Below the pieces are notes generated by a model. The model saw only the letters and a list, made by a program, of their open reading frames with translations. It searched no databases and was not told where the DNA came from. The translations under genes and the position numbers were made by a program. Below, one piece after another: positions 1 to 5,366 of a DNA stretch of 7,014 nucleotides. Source of the DNA: Nonomuraea sp. Lineage in GTDB: Bacteria > Actinomycetota > Actinomycetes > Streptosporangiales > Streptosporangiaceae. The stretch covers positions 1-7,014 of the forward strand of contig JABFVJ010000463.1 in assembly GCA_013362835.1 (NCBI GenBank), written 5' to 3'. How positions within the stretch are numbered: the first letter of the stretch is position 1; each line of letters starts with the position of its first letter.

Positions 1-20
1 ACGGTGAAGCGGGGAGAGCG

Positions 21-161
21 TCAGGCGTCCTCGCGGTCCGGGACGCCCGCCCGGCCGTCGTGCTCGGTGCCCGGCACGGTGGCGGGCTTGGCGTCGCGTT
101 CCTCGGCCCACCCGCGGATCACGTCGTGGTCGGTCCCCTGGTGGTGGTGCCGGTCCCCCAC
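21..161 (-). CDS. Small conserved hypothetical protein, possibly C-terminally truncated
   Basis: A 46-codon minus-strand frame starts at GTG (161-159) and stops at TGA (23-21). An in-frame TAG at 167-165 lies just upstream, so GTG 161 is the furthest possible start; GTG 122 is an internal alternative. The product carries the segment DHDVIRGWAEERDAKPATVP, which I recognise from memory as the N-terminal half of a small actinobacterial hypothetical family of roughly 90 residues, where it is usually followed by a Gly-Val-Leu-Arg-hydrophobic stretch. Here the frame instead ends with GVPDREDA, so it looks shortened. The N-terminus has three consecutive histidines. Upstream there is only a poor ribosome-binding match (GGGT). 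There are no membrane segments or catalytic motifs and no known function. It is divergent from the hydrolase gene. It could be a real short paralogue, a decayed gene, or non-coding; the family-like segment argues for at least a genuine remnant. Confidence 0.5.
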   Translation of the reverse strand: MGDRHHHQGTDHDVIRGWAEERDAKPATVPGTEHDGRAGVPDREDA

Positions 162-172
162 TCGCTACCCGG

Positions 173-182
173 GCTTGCAAGC
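173..182. repeat. 10-bp perfect palindrome in the divergent intergenic region
   Basis: GCTTGCAAGC at 173-182 is a perfect palindrome, lying between the minus-strand small gene and the hydrolase gene. It overlaps the best -35-like hexamer for the hydrolase (TTGCAA, 175-180), a position where a dimeric repressor could act. A role as operator is inference. A 10-bp palindrome can occur by chance, and no second copy was seen in the window. Confidence 0.35.
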
Positions 183-203
183 GATCTGTTCCACCGCTCT
201 TAA
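175..203 (+). promoter_or_regulatory. Candidate sigma70-type promoter for the hydrolase gene
   Basis: TTGCAA (175-180) and TCTTAA (198-203) are separated by 17 bases, the ideal spacing for a housekeeping actinobacterial promoter. They match the -35 and -10 consensus at 4 of 6 and 3 of 6 positions. A start of transcription around 209-212 would leave a leader of about 27-30 bases before the ATG. The surrounding 200-260 stretch is clearly richer in A and T than the rest of the window, as expected for a promoter and leader. The -10 match is weak, so this is a suggestion only. On the opposite strand CATAAT (241-236) resembles a -10 box for the small minus gene, but no good -35 accompanies it. Confidence 0.28.
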
Positions 204-226
204 AGGGGCTCGCAAGGAATCCCCTT
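203..226 (+). promoter_or_regulatory. Leader hairpin with the hydrolase ribosome binding site in its loop
   Basis: AAGGGG (203-208) can pair with CCCCTT (221-226), leaving a 12-base loop that contains AAGGAA (214-219), the only Shine-Dalgarno-like sequence before the hydrolase. The distance from AAGGAA is 13 bases to the TTG at 233 and 19 to the ATG at 239. Both are long if the RNA is linear, but closing the hairpin would bring the site nearer to either start. The stem is short, so this is a modest claim. The site bears on start choice: TTG 233 is better spaced, while ATG 239 is the stronger codon. The two differ by two residues. Confidence 0.3.
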
Positions 227-238
227 CACCTTTTGATT

Positions 239-1642
239 ATGCGACGCTTAATCAAAGTCATTGCACCCGTGATCGCCGCACTGGCCGCCGCCACCGGTCT
301 CGCCGCCCCGGCGCACGCCACGACTCCCGGCGGGCTCAACGCCTTTTACGCCCAGCGCCTGACCTGGTCAGGGTGCGGCAGCGGATATCAGTGCGCGAAA
401 TTATCGGTCCCACTGGACTATACGAAGCCCGGCGGCAGGCGGATCAAGATCGCCATGGTCCGGCTGCCCGCGACGGGAAAGAAGATCGGCTCGATCGTGC
501 TGAACTTCGGCGGCCCCGGCGGCTCCGGCGTCGACACGTTGAAGGCGGACAAGAACGTCATGTCCGCCGCCCTGCGCCGGCACTTCGACCTGGTGAGCTT
601 CGATCCCCGCGGCGTCGGCGCCTCCGCCCCCGTACGCTGCCTGACCCCCCTCGGTCTTGACGCCTTCTTCGCCGCCGACCCCACCCCCGACAACGCCGCC
701 GAGATCAAGCGGGCCAAGGCGTGGGCGAAGATCTTCGCCCAGGGCTGCGCGCGCAACTCGGGCAGGCAGCTCCTCGCGCACGTCGGCACCGGCGAGGTCG
801 CCAGGGACATGGACGTCATGCGCGCCACCCTGGGCGAGGCCCGCCTGACCTACTTCGGCTTCTCCTACGGCACCTACCTCGGCGCCCGGTACGCCGACCT
901 GTTCCCCACGCGGATCCGCGCCATGGTCCTCGACGGCGCCGAGGACCCGAACCAGACGCTCGCCGAGTTCGGCGCCGCGCAGGCGCGCGGGTTCCAGGTG
1001 GCCAGGGAGTCGTTCCTGCGCGACTGCTTCAGGGCCAAGGACTGCCCGTTCGCCAGGCACACCGTCACCGCCGCGATGAAGCGGCTGGAGACGCTCTACA
1101 AGCGGGCCGACCGCGCGCCGCTGCGCAACGACGGCGACAGCAGGCAGGTCAACGAGGCGATCCTGCGGTCCGGCGTGAACCAGGCCATGTACGCCAAGGC
1201 GAGCTGGCCCTACCTGCGCCAGGCGCTCGCCCTCGCCTTCAAGGGCGACGGCACCGCGATGCTCGCCCTCGCCGACGTCAACCACGGACGCCGCCCCGAC
1301 GGCACGTACGACAACAGCAACGAGGCCCTCGCGGCCGTCAACTGCCTGGACCATCCCGAGCAGCGCTGCGCGTACTGGCCGGTCAAGGGCAAGCGGTTCA
1401 CCAGGAAGGTGCGGGCCCACGGGTCGCCGCCGATCGTGGTCGTGGGCACCACCCGCGACCCGGCCACGCCGTACGAGCTGGCCAGGCGGCTGGCCGGGCA
1501 GCTGGAGAACGGCGTGCTGCTCACCCACGACGGCGACGGGCACACGGCGTACAAGGCGAGCTCGTCCTGCCTGGACCGGATGATCGACCGGTACGTGATC
1601 ACCGCCCGCGCCCCGCGCCCCGGCGCCTGCGCCAAGGTGTGA
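239..1642 (+). CDS. Secreted alpha/beta hydrolase, tripeptidyl aminopeptidase (TAP)-like, S33 family
   Basis: This 467-residue exported serine hydrolase is of the kind that removes short peptides from the N-terminus of extracellular proteins in actinomycetes. Residues 1-27 form a Sec signal peptide: MRRLIK, a hydrophobic core, then an AHA cleavage site before TTPG. There is no lipobox Cys, so it should be released rather than lipid-anchored. The catalytic domain begins with the oxyanion-type loop NFGGPGGSG (residues 89-97). The nucleophile is Ser209 in GFSYG, and Asp407 (TRDPATP) and His435 (GDGHTAY) complete the triad in a C-terminal TAP-like domain (about 370-460). Several Cys residues in the mature part suggest disulfides. 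Length fits the family at about 450-540. An in-frame TTG at 233 would add two residues. The gene is monocistronic, with a hairpin directly after it. The exact substrate cannot be read from sequence; TAP-like esterases share this fold. Confidence 0.93.
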   Translation: MRRLIKVIAPVIAALAAATGLAAPAHATTPGGLNAFYAQRLTWSGCGSGYQCAKLSVPLDYTKPGGRRIKIAMVRLPATGKKIGSIVLNFGGPGGSGVDTLKADKNVMSAALRRHFDLVSFDPRGVGASAPVRCLTPLGLDAFFAADPTPDNAAEIKRAKAWAKIFAQGCARNSGRQLLAHVGTGEVARDMDVMRATLGEARLTYFGFSYGTYLGARYADLFPTRIRAMVLDGAEDPNQTLAEFGAAQARGFQVARESFLRDCFRAKDCPFARHTVTAAMKRLETLYKRADRAPLRNDGDSRQVNEAILRSGVNQAMYAKASWPYLRQALALAFKGDGTAMLALADVNHGRRPDGTYDNSNEALAAVNCLDHPEQRCAYWPVKGKRFTRKVRAHGSPPIVVVGTTRDPATPYELARRLAGQLENGVLLTHDGDGHTAYKASSSCLDRMIDRYVITARAPRPGACAKV

Positions 1643-1648
1643 CGGCGG

Positions 1649-1690
1649 CACCGGTCCCTCACCCGATCATGGGCGGGTGAGGGACTGGTG
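1649..1690 (+). terminator. Strong hairpin terminator after the hydrolase gene
   Basis: CACCGGTCCCTCACCCG (1649-1665) pairs with CGGGTGAGGGACTGGTG (1674-1690): 17 base pairs with one G-U wobble and an 8-base loop, beginning six bases after the stop codon. No T-run follows. In high-GC actinobacteria hairpins without a U-tract are often treated as terminators, so efficiency is inferred rather than seen. The position between the hydrolase and the antiporter operon fits separation of the two transcription units. Confidence 0.75.
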
Positions 1691-1733
1691 ACGTTCGGGT
1701 CAATCCTGGCCGTGCCTGCGTGGCGGCGGCGGC

Positions 1734-1785
1734 CGGGCGGGAGAGATTGGGCGGACGTAGCCGGAAATTCCCGCCCGAGGAGCCC
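1734..1785 (+). promoter_or_regulatory. mrpA leader: inverted repeat next to the ribosome binding site
   Basis: CGGGCGGG (1734-1741) and CCCGCCCG (1770-1777) are perfect 8-base complements with a 28-base loop. A competing shorter pairing is possible between GGGCGG (1749-1754) and CCGCCC (1771-1776). Both abut the Shine-Dalgarno sequence GAGGAG (1777-1782), which lies three bases before the ATG at 1786 and fixes the mrpA start. Folding here could influence access to the site. In such GC-rich DNA short inverted repeats are common, so regulation is speculative. I found no convincing -35/-10 pair for the operon in 1691-1785. Confidence 0.35.
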
Positions 1786-4551
1786 ATGGAGTCGCTGCTG
1801 ATCCTGCACGCGCTCGCGGCGGTCTGCGCTCCCTGGCTGGCCAGGCGCATGGGACGGGCCTCCCTTCTCGTGCTGGCCGTGGCTCCCGCCGCCGGTTTCG
1901 TCTGCACGATCTGGCCGGCCGCGCTGCCGGAGCGGGCGGTCACCACGTGGGCGCCCGCGCTCGGGCTCGAACTGTCCTTCCGCGCCGACCCGCTGGGCGT
2001 GCTGATGACGGCGCTGGTCACCGGGGTGGGCGTGCTCGTCCTGGTCTACAGCTCCCGCTACTTCCCGGCCGGCGACGACGGGCTCGGCCGCTACGGCGGC
2101 GCGATGAGCGCCTTCGCCGGGTCGATGCTGGGCCTGGTCACGGCCGACAACCTGCTCCTGCTGTACGTGTTCTGGGAGCTGACGACCGTCTTCTCGTACC
2201 TGCTGATCGGGTCGGACCCGGAGAGCCGGGCGAGCAGGCAGGCGGCGATGAAGGCGCTGGTGATCACCACGTTCGGCGGGCTGGCGATGCTGGCCGGGTT
2301 CGTGGTGATCGGGCAGGCGGCGGGCACCTACCGCATCTCGGAGATCGTCGCCCGGCCGCCGCACCCCGGCGCGCTGTGGGCCGGGCTGGTGCTGGTCCTG
2401 GCCGGGGCGCTGGCGAAGTCGGCCATCTTCCCGTTCAGCACGTGGCTGCCCGCCGCGATGGCGGCGCCGACGCCGGTGTCGGCGTACCTGCACGCGGCGG
2501 CGATGGTCAAGGCCGGGGTGTACCTGGTGGCCAGGCTCGGGCCGGCGTTCGGGGACGTGCCGGTGTGGCGGGCCGTGGCGGTGCCGCTCGGGGTGCTCAC
2601 GATGCTGCTCGGCGGGTGGCGGGCGCTGCGCGAGACGGATCTGAAGCGGCTGCTCGCCTACGGCACGGTCAGCCAGCTCGGCCTCCTGATCACGCTGTTC
2701 GGCTCGGGGAACGGCGGCTCGGCGCTGGCCGGGACCGGCCAGTTGCTGGCGCACGGGCTGTTCAAGGCCGCGTTGTTCCTCGTCGTGGGCATCGTCGACC
2801 ACGCGGCGGGCACCCGCGAGCTGCGGGAGCTGAGCGGGGTCGGCCGGTCGATGCCGTGGGTGTGCGCGGCCGCGGTCCTCGCGGGGGCGTCGATGGCGGG
2901 GGTGCCGCCGTTCGCCGGGTTCGTCGGCAAGGAGGCGGCGCTGGAGTCGCTGCTGGGGGCGCCGGTCGTGCTGGCGGCGGTGGTGGTGGCGTCGGCGCTG
3001 ACGATGGCGTACACGCTGCGGTTCCTGTGGGGGGCCTTCGCCGCCAAGCCGGGCGTACCGGCGACGCCGACGCATCCGACGGCGGCGGCCATGTTCGCGC
3101 CCGCCGCGCTGCTGTCGGCGTTCGGTCTCGTCCTCGCGCCCTTCGCCCCCTGGTACGACCGCGTCATGTCCGGCTACACCCGCACCTTCCGCGACCCCGG
3201 CCACGCGACGCACCTGGCGCTGTGGAGCGGCCTGTCGCTCCCGCTGCTGCTGTCGGCGGCGGCGCTGGCGGGCGGCGTGCTGCTGTTCCTGGTCAGGGAG
3301 CCGGTGGCCAGGGCGGGCGCGGCGCTGCACGTGCTGGACTCGGCCCAGATCTTCTGGAGCCTGGTCCGCCGCCTCGACCGCTTCGCCATCCAGCTCACCG
3401 GCTTCATCCAGCGCGGCTCGCTGCCCGACTACCTGGTGCTCACCCTGGCCGCCACGACCGGCGTCGGCCTGTTCGCCCTCCTGTACGGCGGCCTGCCCCA
3501 CCTGGACGTGCCCGTCGTCGCCTGGCAGCGGGTCGAGCAGCCCGTACTGGCGGTCCTGATCACCGCGGCGGCGGCGCTGGCGCTGTTCGCGCGGGCCTAC
3601 ATCCTGCTCGCCGTGGTCATCGGTCTCATCGGTTACGGCACCGCGCTGCTGTTCCTCGCGCACGGCTCGCCCGACCTGGCGCTGACCCAGTTCCTCGCCG
3701 AGACGCTGAGCCTGGTGGTGTTCGCGCTGGTGCTGCGGCGGCTGCCGGTGGTCCCGGTCAGGGCCAGGCTGTCGTACCGGTTCAGGCTCGGGCTCGGGCT
3801 GGCCGTGGGCGTGGTGGTGACCGGGGCGGGCATGCTGGCCATGAGCGCGCGCGGCACGTGGGCCGTCGGGTCGCTGATGCCCGCCGCGGCGCGCGAGGCG
3901 GGGGCGCGCAACATCGTCAGCGCGATCATCCTCGACATCCGCGCCTGGGACACGCTGGGCGAGAGCACCGTGCTCGTCGTCCTGACGCTGGGCGTGACGA
4001 GCCTGGTGTTCCTGCGGCGCAGGACGTACGCGATCGCGCGGGACGACGGCGAGCGGGCGCCCGCCGAGCGCACCCACTGGCTCGCCGCGACGCTGCCGCG
4101 CGGGCAGCGGGCCGTGGCCTTCGAGGTGGCGGCCAGGCTGACGTTCCACACGGTGCTCGTGCTCTCGGTGTTCCTGCTGTTCATCGGGCACAGCGGCGTC
4201 GGCGGCGGGTTCGCGGGCGGCATCGTGGCCGGGCTCGCCATCACCGTCCGCTACCTGGCGGGCGGCAGGTACGAGCTGGCCGCGGCGGTCCCCGTGCACG
4301 CGGGCGTGCTGATGGGCGCCGGCCTGACGCTGTCGGCCGGGACGGCGCTGGCCGGGCTGCTGTTCGGCCGGGCCGCGCTGGACATGCTGGCCACGGACGT
4401 GTCCGTCCCGCTGGTCGGGCACCTGCACGTGTCCACGGGCCTGCTGTTCGACCTCGGCGTGTACGTCTCGGTCACCGGCATGGTCCAGGACGTGCTGCGC
4501 GGCCTCGGCGCCGAGCTGGACCGGCAGATCGACGCCGGGGAGAACCGATGA
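1786..4551 (+). CDS. mrpA: Mrp-type Na+/H+ antiporter subunit A fused to subunit B (MrpA-MrpB)
   Basis: This is the largest membrane subunit of the antiporter, 921 residues. Residues 1-500 are the NuoL-like antiporter core. They hold Glu131 (VFWELTTVFSYLL), Lys211 (LAKSAIFPFSTWLP), His236 and Lys242 (YLHAAAMVKAGVYL), Lys287 (DLKRLLAYGTVSQLG), Lys327 (HGLFKAALFL) and the GVPPFAGFVGK loop from 372. These are the charged residues conserved for proton movement in Mrp and complex I subunits. An amphipathic linker (505-548) leads to a DUF4040/MbhD-like region (about 603-658) with Asp630 and Glu639 in GSPDLALTQFLAETLSL. An MbhE-like region follows (from 706, NIVSAIILDIRAWDTLGEST). The last part (785-915, HTVLVLSVFLLFIGHSGVGG) is an MnhB domain, so no separate mrpB is needed. 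The start has GAGGAG just upstream. An upstream in-frame GTG at 1720 lacks a ribosome binding site and adds a non-family extension. The stop overlaps mrpC (ATGA). Confidence 0.96.
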   Translation: MESLLILHALAAVCAPWLARRMGRASLLVLAVAPAAGFVCTIWPAALPERAVTTWAPALGLELSFRADPLGVLMTALVTGVGVLVLVYSSRYFPAGDDGLGRYGGAMSAFAGSMLGLVTADNLLLLYVFWELTTVFSYLLIGSDPESRASRQAAMKALVITTFGGLAMLAGFVVIGQAAGTYRISEIVARPPHPGALWAGLVLVLAGALAKSAIFPFSTWLPAAMAAPTPVSAYLHAAAMVKAGVYLVARLGPAFGDVPVWRAVAVPLGVLTMLLGGWRALRETDLKRLLAYGTVSQLGLLITLFGSGNGGSALAGTGQLLAHGLFKAALFLVVGIVDHAAGTRELRELSGVGRSMPWVCAAAVLAGASMAGVPPFAGFVGKEAALESLLGAPVVLAAVVVASALTMAYTLRFLWGAFAAKPGVPATPTHPTAAAMFAPAALLSAFGLVLAPFAPWYDRVMSGYTRTFRDPGHATHLALWSGLSLPLLLSAAALAGGVLLFLVREPVARAGAALHVLDSAQIFWSLVRRLDRFAIQLTGFIQRGSLPDYLVLTLAATTGVGLFALLYGGLPHLDVPVVAWQRVEQPVLAVLITAAAALALFARAYILLAVVIGLIGYGTALLFLAHGSPDLALTQFLAETLSLVVFALVLRRLPVVPVRARLSYRFRLGLGLAVGVVVTGAGMLAMSARGTWAVGSLMPAAAREAGARNIVSAIILDIRAWDTLGESTVLVVLTLGVTSLVFLRRRTYAIARDDGERAPAERTHWLAATLPRGQRAVAFEVAARLTFHTVLVLSVFLLFIGHSGVGGGFAGGIVAGLAITVRYLAGGRYELAAAVPVHAGVLMGAGLTLSAGTALAGLLFGRAALDMLATDVSVPLVGHLHVSTGLLFDLGVYVSVTGMVQDVLRGLGAELDRQIDAGENR

Positions 4552-5366
4552 CGATCACCGTGCTGCCGTTCCTGTGCTGCTGCGTGATGATCACGACCGG
4601 CGTGACGCTGCTGCTCGAACGCAGCCTGGTCCGGATCCTGGCCGGGGTCATCGTGCTCGGCAACGGCGTCAACCTGCTGATCGTGACCGCCGGGGGCGAC
4701 CCGGGCGGCCCGCCCATCCTCGGCCTCACGCCGGCATCGGACATGGCCGACCCGCTGCCGCAGGCGATGGTGCTCACCGCCATCGTGATCACGCTGGGCG
4801 TCACGGCGTTCGTGCTGGCCATGGTGCACCGGTCGTGGCAGCTCACCGGCAGCGACGAGGTGCAGGACGACACCGAGGACCGGCACGTACGGCTGCGCGC
4901 CAGGCGCGGCGAGCTGAGCCACGCCGTACGCGCCCGGCAGGACGACTACCGGCGGCTGGTCGCCGAGCAGCGGGCCGAGCTCACCCGGCTGGAGGCCGAG
5001 CAGGCCGAGCGGGAGCGGCTGCAGGAGGCCGACCTGGAACGGCGCATCGCCCGCGTGCACACCGAGCTGGGGCAGTGGATGCAGGACCGGATGGCCGAGG
5101 GGCTGTCGGAGGAGGACCTGCAGCGGGGCTTCGAGGAGGCCGGCCTCCGGCAGGAGGCGTCGGCCAGGGACAACGTCGAGCGCATCGAGGAGCTGCGGCG
5201 CGAGCACGCGCGCCGGCGGACCGAGCAGTCGGTCAGGGAGAAGGAGCTGCGGCAGCGGATCAAGTCCAGGCAGCGCGACGCGCGCAGGCAGATGCGCTCG
5301 GCCATCCGCGAGGAGCGCGAGCGCCAGGCGCTCGCGCACGACCCCGAGCTGGAGGGCGACGACTAG
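4548..5366 (+). CDS. mrpC: Mrp antiporter subunit C with a long charged C-terminal tail
   Basis: The NuoK-like subunit of the complex, 272 residues, against the usual 110-125 or so. Three membrane helices (about 4-22, 27-47 and 72-94) and the hallmark DPLPQAMVLTAIVI (68-81) are complete and typical. By analogy with NuoK the C-terminus should be cytoplasmic. After residue 98 the protein continues for about 172 residues as a highly charged helix-rich tail: I count 44 acidic residues, 37 Arg and only 2 Lys. It has long Leu/Ala/Ile-spaced stretches suggesting coiled coil (about 113-172 and 205-262), interrupted near 175-200 by GQWMQDRMAEGLSEEDLQ. The ATG overlaps the mrpA stop, with GGGGAG (4537-4542) as ribosome binding site. 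The TAG overlaps the mrpD GTG by one base. The tail shares codon style with its neighbours and shows no frameshift. Its function is unknown; scaffolding or regulation of the complex is inference. Confidence 0.93.
   Translation: MTITVLPFLCCCVMITTGVTLLLERSLVRILAGVIVLGNGVNLLIVTAGGDPGGPPILGLTPASDMADPLPQAMVLTAIVITLGVTAFVLAMVHRSWQLTGSDEVQDDTEDRHVRLRARRGELSHAVRARQDDYRRLVAEQRAELTRLEAEQAERERLQEADLERRIARVHTELGQWMQDRMAEGLSEEDLQRGFEEAGLRQEASARDNVERIEELRREHARRRTEQSVREKELRQRIKSRQRDARRQMRSAIREERERQALAHDPELEGDD
5351..5356 (+). promoter_or_regulatory. Ribosome binding site of mrpD, supporting the GTG start
   Basis: GGAGGG lies in the last codons of mrpC, nine bases before the GTG at 5366. It supports that GTG, which overlaps the mrpC TAG stop by one base, over any later start. 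The arrangement predicts translation coupled to mrpC. Confidence 0.75.

Noticed and set aside
4..660. 218-codon plus-strand frame at the window start
   Set aside because: It is dominated by Arg/Ser/Pro, overlaps the hydrolase in another frame, and its left part is antisense to the small minus-strand frame that has a family-like motif.
401..1651. 416-codon minus-strand frame opposite the hydrolase
   Set aside because: Composition is Gly/Ala/Val/Arg-rich without recognisable motifs, whereas the plus strand shows a signal peptide and full catalytic triad.
1720..1785. Upstream GTG start for mrpA adding 22 residues
   Set aside because: It has no ribosome binding site, and the extra residues are a polar Ala/Gly/Arg stretch not expected before the first MrpA helix. 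ATG 1786 has GAGGAG directly upstream.
1210..4428. A 1072-codon open frame on the minus strand opposite the hydrolase end and mrpA
   Set aside because: It is rich in Arg, Gln, His, Pro and Gly with no domain pattern, crosses a terminator and two gene boundaries, and is explained by the strong GC third-position bias of the plus-strand genes.
1947..4547. Long plus-strand open frame running into mrpC from upstream
   Set aside because: It overlaps mrpA in another frame and reads as low-complexity Arg/Gly/Ala sequence. Only the part from the ATG at 4548 has membrane helices and MrpC motifs. A giant fusion is not supported.
4842..5363. The MrpC tail as a frameshift or sequencing artefact
   Set aside because: The frame keeps the same third-position GC bias and codon habits throughout, and ends exactly in an overlap with mrpD that has a good ribosome binding site.
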